This document shows, one piece after another, positions 41,205-50,530 of a stretch of 64,000 nucleotides of DNA. Location of the stretch: assembly GCF_018070075.1 (NCBI RefSeq), contig NZ_JAGPXE010000003.1, positions 124,001 through 188,000 of the forward strand. The letters are read 5' to 3'. A program made the translations under genes and the position numbers. This DNA is from Saccharopolyspora endophytica. Lineage in GTDB: Bacteria > Actinomycetota > Actinomycetes > Mycobacteriales > Pseudonocardiaceae. Below the pieces are notes generated by a model. The model was not told the DNA's origin. It ran no database searches and saw only the letters and a list, made by a program, of their open reading frames with translations. The first letter of the stretch is position 1. Each line of letters opens with the position of its first letter.

Positions 41205-42188
41205 TCAGTCGGTCACCGACTCCGGGAGGCCGAACTTGGCGAAGTCCACGTCGAAGAAGCACACCACGTGCTCGACCCGCGTTTGGCCGAGTTCGAGCAC
41301 GTGCAGCTGAAAGGGGCGGAACACGTCGTCGTCGCCGCGGATGTAGACGCCGAAGGCCAGCTGCCCGTTGGCGCGGGTGTGGCGCAGCCGCAGCCCATCC
41401 GGCCCGGCGGGGCACTGCCTGGCGTTGAGCTGCGCGATCCGCTCGCCGCCACGCACCCACAGCCGGAAGGGAGGCATCTCCCAGACGGCCTCCGCGGTGA
41501 ACAGGTCCACGATCGTCGACACGTCCTTGGCCTCGAACGCGGCCACGTAGCGCTCCAGCAGCCGCTCCTGCTCGGCGGTCAGCGGTTGCGGCCGGTCCTC
41601 CTCGGTCGGGGAGATGTCGGCGATCTGGGCGCGGGCGCGCTGCAGCACGCTGTTGACCGCGGCGGTGGAGATCTCCAGGGCGGCGGCGACCTCCGCAGCC
41701 CGCCACTTGAGGACGTCGCGCAGGATCAGCACCGCCCGCTGCCGCGCGGGCAGGTGCTGCAGGGCGGCGATGAACGCCAGTCGCGTGCTCTCCCGAAGCC
41801 CCACGATCGAAGCCGGGTCGGTGGCGGTGTCGGCGATCATCCCGTCCGGGATCGGCTGCAGCCACGGCACTTCGCCGGACTCGACGACCTTCTCGTGCGG
41901 CACGTCGTCGGCCGGAGCGCCCAGACCGCTGGGCAGCGGACGTCGCTTGCGGCTCTCCAGCGCGGTCAGGCAGGTCGTCGTGGCGATCTTGTACAGCCAG
42001 GTGCGGACCGAACTGCGGCCCTCGAAGCGGTCGTAGGACCGCCACGCCTTGAGGTAGGTCTCCTGAACGAGGTCCTCCGCGTCCTGCAGAGATCCCAGCA
42101 TCCGGTAGCAGTGCGCGATCAGTTCCCGGCGGTAGGAGTCCGCCTGCGCGACGAAGTCGTCGGTTGGCGCGGTCGAGGTGACTGGCAT
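41205..42188 (-). CDS. ECF sigma factor with C-terminal SnoaL-like domain
   Basis: The 327-residue protein has sigma region 2 (HCYRMLGSLQDAEDLVQETY, RTWLYKIATTTCL) and region 4 (LPARQRAVLILRDVLKWRAA, ISTAAVNSVLQRAR). It then adds ~120 residues with an NTF2/SnoaL-like fold (YVAAFEAKDVSTIVDLFTAE). This matches the SigG/SigJ-type ECF group (TIGR02960-like), where the extra domain takes the place of an anti-sigma factor. No anti-sigma gene is adjacent. ATG 42188. Confidence 0.88.
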   Translation of the reverse strand: MPVTSTAPTDDFVAQADSYRRELIAHCYRMLGSLQDAEDLVQETYLKAWRSYDRFEGRSSVRTWLYKIATTTCLTALESRKRRPLPSGLGAPADDVPHEKVVESGEVPWLQPIPDGMIADTATDPASIVGLRESTRLAFIAALQHLPARQRAVLILRDVLKWRAAEVAAALEISTAAVNSVLQRARAQIADISPTEEDRPQPLTAEQERLLERYVAAFEAKDVSTIVDLFTAEAVWEMPPFRLWVRGGERIAQLNARQCPAGPDGLRLRHTRANGQLAFGVYIRGDDDVFRPFQLHVLELGQTRVEHVVCFFDVDFAKFGLPESVTD

Positions 42189-42259
42189 GGCGCTGTCCTT
42201 CGGTGTGAGGTGGCCCGACCCGATGCCGAAGACGCTAGCGCGCTAGACCGACAAAAGGG

Positions 42260-43189
42260 TCAACAACGACCTTCGCGCCAATAGCCCATGAACGCCACCG
42301 CCTGCTTGGGGACGCCGTGCTCGTCGATCAGCAATCGGCGCAGCCGCCTGATCACGCCCGCCTCACCCGCCAGGAACCCGTAGATCGAGCCGGTCGCGCC
42401 TTCCGGCACCTCCCAGAGCACCCCGGTGTCGACGTCGACGTCGTCGAGCTCGGACGCCCGCGGGGAGGTGTCGCGGACCGGGCGCAGTTCGCGCAGCGCC
42501 TCGGCCACGCCCTCGGTGAGGTGCTTGCCGTGCGGTGCTCCGGCGCGCGGGTACCAGCGGACGTCCACCCCGGCGGGGCGTGCCCACTCCTGCTGGTCGC
42601 CGCCGTCGGGGACCTCGACGCAGACCACGCCGCGCGCGTCGGCGGGCAGCGATTCCACGATGGCCGCGAGCGCGGGCACGGCGGTCTCGTCGCCGGCCAG
42701 CACCAGGCGGTCGGCGGAGGCCGGGGGAGACCACTCGCAGCCCCACATCCGGCCCGAGCCGGGCCGGTCCGGCGCGAACAGGCCGATGACCTGGCCGGGC
42801 CGCGCGGCGGCGGCGAAGGTGGAGGCGGGACCGGCGTGGCCGTCGTCGAGCCCGTGCAGCACGAAGTCGACGTCGACCTCCTGCGCGTGGGACCGGTAGT
42901 CGCGGACGGTGTAGGTCCGCAGGTCGGGCCGGACGTCGTCGGGCAGGTCCAGCCAGCGCGGGTACCAGTCGTCGCCCTCGGGGAAGTCGTCGAGCGCGCG
43001 GCCCGGCTTGGGCAGCACGATCTTGATGCGCTGATCGTGACCGCCGAACCCGAACCCGGACAGGCAGGCGCCGCCGAAGGTGATCCGCACGAAGCTGGGG
43101 CCGAGCCGCCGCACCCGGGTCACCTCGACCGGGAAGAGGCGGTATTCCGGCTTCGCGCTGGCGATACGTCCGGTTCGTGCGACTGTCAT
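42260..43189 (-). CDS. Siderophore-interacting protein (ferric-siderophore reductase)
   Basis: The 309-residue protein has the SIP fold: an N-terminal FAD-binding barrel (FVRITFGGACLSGF, LRTYTVRDYRSHAQEVDVDF) and a C-terminal NAD(P)H domain (VLAGDETAVPALAAIVESLP, ending VAFMGYWREG). It reduces iron bound to imported siderophores in the cytosol. ATG 43189 follows GGAGG. It diverges from the siderophore-binding lipoprotein across an iron box. Confidence 0.9.
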   Translation of the reverse strand: MTVARTGRIASAKPEYRLFPVEVTRVRRLGPSFVRITFGGACLSGFGFGGHDQRIKIVLPKPGRALDDFPEGDDWYPRWLDLPDDVRPDLRTYTVRDYRSHAQEVDVDFVLHGLDDGHAGPASTFAAAARPGQVIGLFAPDRPGSGRMWGCEWSPPASADRLVLAGDETAVPALAAIVESLPADARGVVCVEVPDGGDQQEWARPAGVDVRWYPRAGAPHGKHLTEGVAEALRELRPVRDTSPRASELDDVDVDTGVLWEVPEGATGSIYGFLAGEAGVIRRLRRLLIDEHGVPKQAVAFMGYWREGRC

Positions 43190-43211
43190 CCGAAACCTCC
43201 CCGTGGTGGTG

Positions 43212-43230
43212 CTAGGTTAGCCTAGCCTTA
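43212..43230. promoter_or_regulatory. IdeR/DmdR/DtxR-type iron box
   Basis: CTAGGTTAGCCTAGCCTTA matches the 19-bp consensus TTAGGTTAGCCTAACCTAA at 16 positions. It lies between the divergent siderophore reductase and binding-protein genes, so iron-replete repression of both is expected. Confidence 0.8.
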
Positions 43231-43249
43231 GAATCATGGGAGGTCGACC

Positions 43250-44257
43250 TTGCGTCACACGATCCGGGCCGCCGCGCTGACCGCGGTCTCGCTCGCCGCC
43301 ATCGGCACGCTGTCCGCGTGCGGATCATCGCAGCCCGAACAGGCCGGCGACGGCTGGTCCTACACCGATGACCGCGGCATCACGGTGACCCGCCCCGAGC
43401 CCCCGCAGCAGATCGTCGCCCAGGTCTCGGCCGGTGCCGCGCTGCAGGACTTCGGCGTCAAGATCGCCGGGACCTTCGGTCCGCTGGTGCGCGACGACGG
43501 TTCGGTCGAACCCGAGGCCGGCAGCCTCGACCCCAAAGCGGTCACCGACGTCACCGGCCCGGGCTACGGCGAGGTCAACCTGGAACGGCTCGCCTCGCTG
43601 CACCCGGACCTGCTGGTCAGCGGCAAGTACGCCGAGTACCCGGGCCTGTGGCACCTGGTCGAGGACCAGGAGCAGAAGGTCAAGCAGATCGTGCCGACCG
43701 CGGGCGTGCAGCAGTCCGGCATCGCGCTGCCCGCCGCGATCGACAAGTACAAGGAGCTCGCCCGCGCGCTGGGCGCGAACGTGGAGTCACCGAAGGTCAA
43801 GGCCGACGAGCAGGCGTTCCACGCCGCCGCGTCCCGGCTGCGCGACATCGGCGCGCGGATGAAGGCCGAGGGCAAGTCGATCCTGGCGATCGGCGGCACG
43901 AAGGAGGAGTTCTTCGTCGTCGTGCCCGCCCGCAACCCCGACCTGGACTACTACGTCCAGGAACTCGGCCTGCCGATCACCACGCCCGCCAACCCCGACC
44001 AGGCCGGCGGCGGCTACTTCGAGCGGCTGTCCTGGGAGAAGGCCAACGCCTATCCCGGCGACATCATGCTCTGGGACGCCCGGTCGGCGTCGATGACGCC
44101 CGAGCAGATGAAGCAGAACCCCGTCTTCGCCGCCACACCCGCGGCGAGCGCGGACCGGTTCGTCGAGTGGGACGCCGTCGCCCCGATGAGCCACGCGAGC
44201 TACGCCGAGATCATGAACGAGCTCGCCGACCAGCTCGAATCCCGGCTGGCCGCCTGA
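43250..44257 (+). CDS. Siderophore ABC transporter substrate-binding lipoprotein
   Basis: The 335-residue protein has a lipoprotein signal (RAAALTAVSLAAIGTLSAC GSS) and a helical-backbone binding fold of the FecB/FepB type (ITVTRPEPPQQIVAQVSAGA, VNLERLASLHPDLLVSGKYA, HASYAEIMNELADQL). It captures ferric siderophore at the cell surface. The TTG at 43250 has GGGAGG 6 nt upstream. No permease or ATPase gene follows; these must lie elsewhere. Confidence 0.85.
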   Translation: MRHTIRAAALTAVSLAAIGTLSACGSSQPEQAGDGWSYTDDRGITVTRPEPPQQIVAQVSAGAALQDFGVKIAGTFGPLVRDDGSVEPEAGSLDPKAVTDVTGPGYGEVNLERLASLHPDLLVSGKYAEYPGLWHLVEDQEQKVKQIVPTAGVQQSGIALPAAIDKYKELARALGANVESPKVKADEQAFHAAASRLRDIGARMKAEGKSILAIGGTKEEFFVVVPARNPDLDYYVQELGLPITTPANPDQAGGGYFERLSWEKANAYPGDIMLWDARSASMTPEQMKQNPVFAATPAASADRFVEWDAVAPMSHASYAEIMNELADQLESRLAA

Positions 44258-44304
44258 TCTCGTTCTCGGGTGCTCGTGGCAGGGGGTGGGCACTCGGCGG
44301 TGGT

Positions 44305-44339
44305 CCGAACCGTCCGTGATCGATGCCCGGACGGTTCGG
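44305..44339. terminator. Bidirectional hairpin terminator
   Basis: CCGAACCGTCCG and CGGACGGTTCGG form a perfect 12-bp stem with an 11-nt loop, between the convergent binding-protein and LLM oxidoreductase genes. A smaller hairpin (CGCTCCC...GGGAGCG) follows at about 44350-44380. Confidence 0.75.
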
Positions 44340-44393
44340 GCCAAAACCGCCCGCTCCCAGTGACTTCGCGACCGGGAGCGAGCCGGGGCGCTG

Positions 44394-45380
44394 TCAGTCG
44401 CCGAGGCCGCGGACGTCGGCGAGGAGCTCCAGGGAGCGCAGCCAGGCGGCCCGGTCGACGGCCGAGGAGACGACCATGAGCTCGTCGGCCTGGGCCTGCT
44501 TGGCGAACTTGTCGAGGTAGTCGTCCACCTCGGCCGGGGTGCCGACCGCGCTGTAGCGGGTCATCCCCTCGATCTGGCGGCCGGCGGGGGAGGCCAGCAG
44601 GGCGTCGATCTCCTCGGTGCTGAGGTTGCGGCCCTGGGCCAGCATCCGGCCCGCGCGGTAGCGCTTGGCCTCCAGGAGCTGCTGCTGGGCGTACTCGGTG
44701 GTGTCCGCCGCGATCACGTTGACCCCGGCGATGACGTGGGGCTCCGACAGCTGCGCCGAAGGCTGGAACTCGCGCCGGTAGTGCGAGGTCGCCGCCTCCA
44801 GCGCGTCCGGGGCGAAGTGCGAGGCGAAAGCGTAGGGGAGACCCAGCAGGGCGGCCAGCTGCGCGCCGAACATCGACGAACCCAGCACGTACAGCGGCAC
44901 CTTCGTGCCGTAGCCGGGTGTGGCGTTGACCCCGGCGATGCGGGTCTCGCCGGCCAGGTAGCCCTGCAGCTCCAGCACGTCCTGCGGGAAGGCGTCGGCC
45001 GAGGTGGGATCGCGGCGCAGCGCCCGCATCGTGCGCTGGTCGCTGCCGGGCGCGCGACCCAGACCGAGGTCGATCCGGCCCGGGAACAGGGTTTCGAGCG
45101 TGCCGAACTGCTCGGCGATGGTCAGCGGCGAGTGGTTGGGCAGCATGATCCCGCCCGCGCCCAGCCGGATCGTGCTGGTCTGGGACGCGACGTGGCCGAT
45201 CAGGACGCTCGTCGCCGAGGAGGCGATGGTCGGCATGTTGTGGTGCTCGGCGTACCAGATGCGGTGGTAGCCCCACCGCTCGGCGCGTTGGGCCATGTCG
45301 ACGCTGGCGGTGAAGCTGTCCGCGGCGGTCTCCCCCTCGCCGATGTGCGCCAGATCGAGAACGGAGAGAGCCACAGTCAC
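44394..45380 (-). CDS. LLM class flavin-dependent oxidoreductase
   Basis: The 328-residue protein is a bacterial luciferase-like oxidoreductase of the MsnO8-type group ([71 protein letters not shown]). It would use reduced FMN or F420 to oxidise an unknown substrate. GTG 45380 is used; GTG 45374 is possible. The 147 bp upstream to the LacI gene hold no feature I can name. Confidence 0.85.
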   Translation of the reverse strand: MTVALSVLDLAHIGEGETAADSFTASVDMAQRAERWGYHRIWYAEHHNMPTIASSATSVLIGHVASQTSTIRLGAGGIMLPNHSPLTIAEQFGTLETLFPGRIDLGLGRAPGSDQRTMRALRRDPTSADAFPQDVLELQGYLAGETRIAGVNATPGYGTKVPLYVLGSSMFGAQLAALLGLPYAFASHFAPDALEAATSHYRREFQPSAQLSEPHVIAGVNVIAADTTEYAQQQLLEAKRYRAGRMLAQGRNLSTEEIDALLASPAGRQIEGMTRYSAVGTPAEVDDYLDKFAKQAQADELMVVSSAVDRAAWLRSLELLADVRGLGD

Positions 45381-45527
45381 GACAGGATCAGCCTTTCCAC
45401 ACGCGCCACGGTCCGGGACCCGTCGTCCCGGCCACCCTGGTGGCAACGCGTCGCCGACTCCCGATATTTCCCGGAAGCCGTGTGATCTGGTCCCCGATGC
45501 GCGGTGTGCCCGGGCGGGCGCGGTGCG

Positions 45528-46550
45528 TCAGGCCTTCGGGCCGGGACCGGTGCTGGCGCGCAGGACCAGGTCGGTGGCCAGTTCGACGCGGTTGGTCTCG
45601 AAGCGCCCGGTTTCGGCGTGCCGCAGCACCATCCGCGCCGCCTCGGCCGCCATCGTCGCGACCGGCTGGTCGACCGTGGTCAGCGCGGGCGAGATCCACT
45701 GCGCCATCGGCAGGTTGTCGAAGCCGATGACGCTGATGTCGTCGGGGATGCGCAGCCCGCGCTGCTCGACGGTCCGGTAGGCGCCCAGCGCCTGCTGGTC
45801 GTTGGCGGCGAAGATCGCCGTCGGCGGCTCCGCCAGGGCCAGCAGCTCGCCCGCGGCGTCCTGGCCCCGGTCGTGGGTGAAGTCGCCGTCGGCGATCAGC
45901 TCGTCGGCGACCGGGATGCCCGCCGCCATCAGCGCGGAGCGGTAGCCGTCGAGCCGCGCGACCGAGCACTGCAACTGCGGTGGGCCGCCGATGAAACCGA
46001 TGCGCTCGTGGCCCTGCTCGATGAGGTGCTCGACGGCGGCGCGGGCGCCGCTCCAGTTCGTCGCGCCCACCGACGCCACCCGAGGGTCGGGCTGGCCGAG
46101 CGAGTCGATGATGATCACCGGGACGCCGAGGCCGTGCAGCTGCTCCGCGTGCCGCGGGCCGAGCTCGGTGACGGCCAGGATGATGCCGTCCGACCGGCGC
46201 GAGGTGAGGTTGTCCAGCCACGCGCGTTCGGTCTTGCGGCCGTCGTGCACCGCCGAGACCACCATGCCCACCCCGGCGTCGTGGGTGACGCTCTCGACGC
46301 CCCGCACTATCTCCAGCACCCACTCGTTGTCGAGGGTGTGGAAGACGAGGTCGATCAGCCCCGCGCGCCCGCTGCCGTGGTTGGCCCGCCGCGAGTAGTT
46401 GTGGCGGGTGATGAGCTTCTCGACCCGTTCCCGGGTGTGGGCGGCGACCTCCGGACGTCCGTTGAGGACCTTCGAGACCGTCGGGACCGAGACGCCGGCC
46501 TCCCGCGCGATGTCGCTGATCGTCACGCGGCTCTTCTTCGCCTCAGCCAC
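45528..46550 (-). CDS. LacI family regulator of the GH3/ABC sugar locus
   Basis: The 340-residue protein has the LacI helix-turn-helix (VTISDIAREAGVSVPTVSKV, LNGRPEVAAHTRERV) and a periplasmic-binding-like sugar domain (RIGFIGGPPQLQ, TAIFAANDQQALGAY, DISVIGFDNLPMAQWISPAL). It lies directly downstream of the GH3 gene. Sites sharing GTTTyGG occur in its own promoter and in the GH3/ABC divergent region, so it likely represses all three until a sugar binds. GTG 46550 follows AGGAGG. Confidence 0.88.
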   Translation of the reverse strand: MAEAKKSRVTISDIAREAGVSVPTVSKVLNGRPEVAAHTRERVEKLITRHNYSRRANHGSGRAGLIDLVFHTLDNEWVLEIVRGVESVTHDAGVGMVVSAVHDGRKTERAWLDNLTSRRSDGIILAVTELGPRHAEQLHGLGVPVIIIDSLGQPDPRVASVGATNWSGARAAVEHLIEQGHERIGFIGGPPQLQCSVARLDGYRSALMAAGIPVADELIADGDFTHDRGQDAAGELLALAEPPTAIFAANDQQALGAYRTVEQRGLRIPDDISVIGFDNLPMAQWISPALTTVDQPVATMAAEAARMVLRHAETGRFETNRVELATDLVLRASTGPGPKA

Positions 46551-46582
46551 CCTGCCTCCTCGCTCGACCGACGTCACCGTAC

Positions 46583-46595
46583 CTGAAAGTTTCGG
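46583..46595. promoter_or_regulatory. LacI-type operator CTGAAAGTTTCGG
   Basis: One-mismatch 13-bp palindrome, 32 bp before the LacI start. Its TGAAAGTTTyGG core recurs at 49095-49106, supporting autoregulation. Confidence 0.5.
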
Positions 46596-46619
46596 AGCAA
46601 CCGCCCGCACCCGATCACC

Positions 46620-48932
46620 TCACGACGTCACCGTCACCGGGGTGTCCAGGACGCGGTCGGCTCCGACCTCCCGCACCTCGCCGACCAGCCGGAACTCGCC
46701 GGACAGCCGGGCGTGCGCGCTGTCGCCGCCCACGTGGACCTCGATCAGCCCGGGGTCGACGATCCGCTTGCCGCGCGCGCCGGTGTAGGCGGTGCGGTCC
46801 GCGTGCAGGTGGAACGACACCGTGCGGGACTCGCCCGCGGGCACCGAAACCCGCTTGAAACCGGTCAGCTGGCGGACCGGCCGGGTCACCTGCGCGACGG
46901 GGTCGCGCAGGTAGAGCTGCACGACCTCGTCGCCATCGCGGTCGCCGGTGTTGGTGACCGAGCACGAGACGTCCACCGAGCCGTCGGTGGCGACCTCCCC
47001 GGCGCTGATCGCCAGGTCCGAGTAGGCGAAGGTCGTGTAGGACAGGCCGTGGCCGAACGGGAACAGCGCCGTCGGGTCCAGCGAGCTGACCTCGCTGGCC
47101 GCGCCCAGGGGAGCGGTCAGGTACGTGCCCGGGTTGCCGCCCGGGGTGGCCGGGATCGACACCGGCAACCGGCCCGACGGGTTGACCTCGCCGGTCAGCA
47201 CGTCGGCGAGCGCCGCAGCACCGGCCTCCCCCGGGAAGAACACCTGCACCACGGCCGCGACCCGGTCGGCGAACCTGCCCAGCGCGTACGGGCGACCGCT
47301 GGAAACCACCAGCACCACGGGTGTTCCGGTCTCCAGCAGCTGCTCCACCAGCGCTTCCTGGTCGCCGGGCAGCCGCAGGTCGGCGGCGTCGCAGCCCTCG
47401 CCTGAGGTGCCGCGTCCGAACAGGCCGGCCCGGTCGCCCACCACCGCGACGCACAGGTCCGCGTCGGCCGCGGCGGCGCGCGCCGCGTCGAAGTCGGCGC
47501 CGCCGGAGGGGAGGTCGCAGCCCTTGACGTGGTCGACATGGGTGGCGATGCGGGCGATCTCGTCGCGGAAGGTCGGCAGGTCGATGCCGTTGGGCCAGTC
47601 CGGGTAGGACACGCCGATGTGCGCCGGGAACGAGTAGCAGCCCAGCAGCGCGAACGGGTCGTCGGCCAGCGGGCCCACCAGCGCCACCCCGCCGGGTTCG
47701 CGCACCGGCAAGGTGCCGTCGTTGGCCACCAGCACCACCGATTCCTCGGCCAGTCGCCGGGCCAGGTCCCGGTTGCGCGCGGAGTCGAACTCGCGCGGTT
47801 GCGCGACCTCCGGCGACCAGTCGGGATCCAGCAGGCCCAGCTCGACCTTCTGGTCGAGCACCCGGGTCAGCGCCCGGTCCACCAGCGCCTCGTCGACCTC
47901 GCCGGAGCGCACCAGCTGCGCCAGCGGCTCGACGTAGCAGCGGGCGTTGGGCAGCTCCACGTCCACCCCGGCGCGCAGCGCGGTCGCGCCCGCCGTCCCG
48001 GGTCCGTCGGCGACGCCGTGCAGCTTGTGCAGGAACGACACGCCGAAGTAGTCGGCGACGACTGTTCCGGTGAAACCCAGTTCGTCGCGCAGCAGATCGG
48101 TCAGCAGCGCCTCGTCGGCGGCCGAGGGCATGCCGTCGACGTCGGTGTAGGAGTGCATGACCGAGCGGGCACCGCCCAGCCGCAGCGCCATCTCGAACGG
48201 CGGCAGGACGACGTCGGCGAACTCGCGCGGACCCATGCTCACCGGCGCCAGGTTGCGGCCGGCGCGGGAGGCGGAGTAGCCCGCGAAGTGCTTGAGGGTG
48301 GCCACGATTCCGCTGGACTCGAGGCCGGCGACGTAGGCGGAGCCGACCGCGCCGATCAGGTAGGGGTCCTCGCCGATGGTCTCCTCGACCCGTCCCCACC
48401 GCAGGTCCCGCACCACGTCGAGGACCGGCGCCAGGCCCTGGTGCACGCCCACCGACCGCATGTCGGCGCCGATGCTCGCGGCCATCTCGCCGACCAGGTC
48501 CGGGTCGAAGGAGGCGCCCCAGGACAGCGGAACCGGGTAGGCGGTGGCGCCCCAGGCGGTGAAACCGGCCAGGCACTCCTCGTGCGCCACGGCCGGGATG
48601 CCGAACCGGCTGGACCCGGTGATCTCGCGTTGCAGGCGGGTCAGCGCGGCGGCGCCCTCGGCCGGTTCGATGGGCGCGCTGCCGAAGACGCGGGTGAGCT
48701 GCCCCAGCCCGTTCTTGATCATCTCGTCCCAGGGCGGGGTGTCGTCGGCGAAGTCCTCCTGGTGCGGCGCGACGCGTTCCTCGGCTCCTGAGACGTAGAT
48801 CCACATCCCGACGAGCTGGTTGAGCTTCTCCTCCAGCGTCATGCGGGACACCAGGTCGGCGACCCGCTCCTCGACCGGTAGTGCGGGATCGCGGTAGGGC
48901 TGGCGGTCCTCGGTCGGGCGCGACTGCGGCAT
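46620..48932 (-). CDS. Glycoside hydrolase family 3 beta-glycosidase
   Basis: The 770-residue enzyme has the GH3 N-terminal barrel (MTLEEKLNQLVGMWI; GVHQGLAPVLDVVRDLRWGR; VATLKHFAGYSA), the nucleophile Asp294 in TVVADYFG, the second alpha/beta domain and a C-terminal fibronectin-III-like domain (VTNTGDRDGDEVVQLYLRDP). No signal peptide is seen, so it acts on imported oligosaccharides. GH3 members are beta-glucosidases, beta-xylosidases and related enzymes; the exact sugar is not visible. ATG 48932 has GGGAG upstream. It diverges from a sugar ABC importer and precedes the LacI gene. Confidence 0.9.
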   Translation of the reverse strand: MPQSRPTEDRQPYRDPALPVEERVADLVSRMTLEEKLNQLVGMWIYVSGAEERVAPHQEDFADDTPPWDEMIKNGLGQLTRVFGSAPIEPAEGAAALTRLQREITGSSRFGIPAVAHEECLAGFTAWGATAYPVPLSWGASFDPDLVGEMAASIGADMRSVGVHQGLAPVLDVVRDLRWGRVEETIGEDPYLIGAVGSAYVAGLESSGIVATLKHFAGYSASRAGRNLAPVSMGPREFADVVLPPFEMALRLGGARSVMHSYTDVDGMPSAADEALLTDLLRDELGFTGTVVADYFGVSFLHKLHGVADGPGTAGATALRAGVDVELPNARCYVEPLAQLVRSGEVDEALVDRALTRVLDQKVELGLLDPDWSPEVAQPREFDSARNRDLARRLAEESVVLVANDGTLPVREPGGVALVGPLADDPFALLGCYSFPAHIGVSYPDWPNGIDLPTFRDEIARIATHVDHVKGCDLPSGGADFDAARAAAADADLCVAVVGDRAGLFGRGTSGEGCDAADLRLPGDQEALVEQLLETGTPVVLVVSSGRPYALGRFADRVAAVVQVFFPGEAGAAALADVLTGEVNPSGRLPVSIPATPGGNPGTYLTAPLGAASEVSSLDPTALFPFGHGLSYTTFAYSDLAISAGEVATDGSVDVSCSVTNTGDRDGDEVVQLYLRDPVAQVTRPVRQLTGFKRVSVPAGESRTVSFHLHADRTAYTGARGKRIVDPGLIEVHVGGDSAHARLSGEFRLVGEVREVGADRVLDTPVTVTS

Positions 48933-48979
48933 GTGCGGCGACTCCCGTCGTGGTGGGGCGGTCGTCCGGACGAGGATTT

Positions 48980-48992
48980 CGAAACAGTTTCG
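48980..48992. promoter_or_regulatory. LacI-type operator CGAAACAGTTTCG near GH3 start
   Basis: Perfect 13-bp palindrome 48 bp before the GH3 start. It resembles CGAA-N-TTCG-type sites of actinobacterial LacI regulators of glycosidase genes. Confidence 0.55.
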
Positions 48993-49094
48993 GCCAGCGT
49001 CGCGGTCGACCAGGGGTGCAACGTTCGACAGATTGCCACATGGTTCATCGAAAGTCCTGCATTGGGGCCGATAAATCACGGATCGAGCACAGCG

Positions 49095-49111
49095 TGAAAG
49101 TTTTGGAAACT
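49095..49111. promoter_or_regulatory. LacI-type operator near the ABC importer promoter
   Basis: TGAAAGTTTTGGAAACT contains AGTTT-TGG-AAACT and shares TGAAAGTTTyGG with the site before the LacI gene. It lies about 120-140 bp before the binding-protein start. Confidence 0.5.
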
Positions 49112-49231
49112 CGGTCTTGTAGATCGCTTCGACGCTGCGGTACGGTCTCGCCGACCGGAAGCCGGGTGTGACCGCGTGCACACCGGCCCCGGGACTCCGG
49201 AAGGTCCGCAACGGTGCGACGGGAGTTGACG

Positions 49232-50530
49232 ATGCGTGGACTGCGACGTCTGTGCGCGATGGGTGCGGCGCTGGCGTTCGCGCTGACCTCCACCGGCTGC
49301 GCCGTGCTGCTGCCGCCGAGCGAGGGCAGCGCCGACGTGGTCACCACCTGGGCGATCAGCGGCGGTGGTGAGGAAGAGCTGATGCCCGCCGAGGGCGAGA
49401 AGTTCCAGCAGCGAACCGGTCGCCGCATGCAGACCCAGTTCTTCCAGAACGACCCCTACAAGAACAAGCTCTGGGTCTCGATGGGTTCCGGCACGCCGCC
49501 GGACACCTTCTTCGGCTGGGGCGGGGGCGCGCTGCAGGCGTTCATCGACGCGGGCAAGGTCGCCGACCTCGGCCCGGCGATGCGCGAACACCCCGAGTGG
49601 CGGCAGAACTTCCTGCCCAGCGTGATGAGCCCCGTCGACATCAACGGCGGCACCTACGGCATCCCCGTCGGCGGGATCCAGCCCGTCCTGCTGTACTTCA
49701 ACAAGGACGTCTTCGCCCGGGTCGGCCTGCAGCCGCCGCGCACCTGGGGCGAGCTGCTCGACCAGATCCCGCGGTTCCAGCAGGCGGGCGTCCTGCCGAT
49801 CGCGCTGGGCGGCGCGGACTCCTGGACCTACCTGATGTGGGAGGAGGCCATCGTCGACCGGGTCGCGGGGCCGGAGGCCTTCCGGGACGTGGTCGAGGGC
49901 AAGCCCGGAGCGTGGCTCAACCCCGACATCATCAAGGCCAACACCATGCTGCAGGACCTCGTGCGCAGAGGGGCGTTCGGCAACGCCTTCGCCTCCACCA
50001 GCGCCGAGCTCGGCCAGCAGCGCACGCTGGTGGCCGGCGAACGCGCGGCGATGATGGTCCACCTCGGTTCCGGCTACTCCGACCTGCTCGGCGACGACGA
50101 GAAGTGGGTCCGCGAAGGGCATCTCGGCTGGGCGCCGTTCCCCGCTGTGGAAGGCGGCAAGGGCGATCCGGCCAACCTCGTCGGCAACCCCACCACCTTC
50201 ATGTCCGCGACCGCGGGCCCCGACCAGCGGGAAGCGGTGGAGTTCCTGCGCCAGGAGCTCTCCAGCGACGCCTTCACCGAGGGCCGTCTGAAGCGCGGCG
50301 ACGTCCCGCCGGTGACCGGTATCGAGGACCAGCTGCGCGCCTCCGAGGACGCCGACTTCATGACCTTCGTCTACGACCTGGCCAAGAACGCACCGCACTT
50401 CCAGCAGTCCTGGGACCAGGCGCTGCCGCCCGGTCCCGCCCAGAACGTGCTGATCAACCTGCAGAAGCTGTTCCTCGACCAGATCAGCCCGGAAGAGTTC
50501 TCCCAGCTGATGGAGGAGTCCTCGCGATGA
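49232..50530 (+). CDS. Sugar ABC transporter substrate-binding lipoprotein
   Basis: The 432-residue protein has a lipoprotein signal (LCAMGAALAFALTSTGC) and the family 1 extracellular solute-binding fold (VVTTWAISGGGEEELMPAEG, YGIPVGGIQPVLLYFNKDVF, WVREGHLGWAPFPAVEGGKG). It binds an oligosaccharide outside the cell. ATG 49232 has CGGGAG 6 nt upstream; GTG 49214 is an alternative. It heads a three-gene operon with two permeases and lacks an ATPase gene. Confidence 0.9.
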   Translation: MRGLRRLCAMGAALAFALTSTGCAVLLPPSEGSADVVTTWAISGGGEEELMPAEGEKFQQRTGRRMQTQFFQNDPYKNKLWVSMGSGTPPDTFFGWGGGALQAFIDAGKVADLGPAMREHPEWRQNFLPSVMSPVDINGGTYGIPVGGIQPVLLYFNKDVFARVGLQPPRTWGELLDQIPRFQQAGVLPIALGGADSWTYLMWEEAIVDRVAGPEAFRDVVEGKPGAWLNPDIIKANTMLQDLVRRGAFGNAFASTSAELGQQRTLVAGERAAMMVHLGSGYSDLLGDDEKWVREGHLGWAPFPAVEGGKGDPANLVGNPTTFMSATAGPDQREAVEFLRQELSSDAFTEGRLKRGDVPPVTGIEDQLRASEDADFMTFVYDLAKNAPHFQQSWDQALPPGPAQNVLINLQKLFLDQISPEEFSQLMEESSR

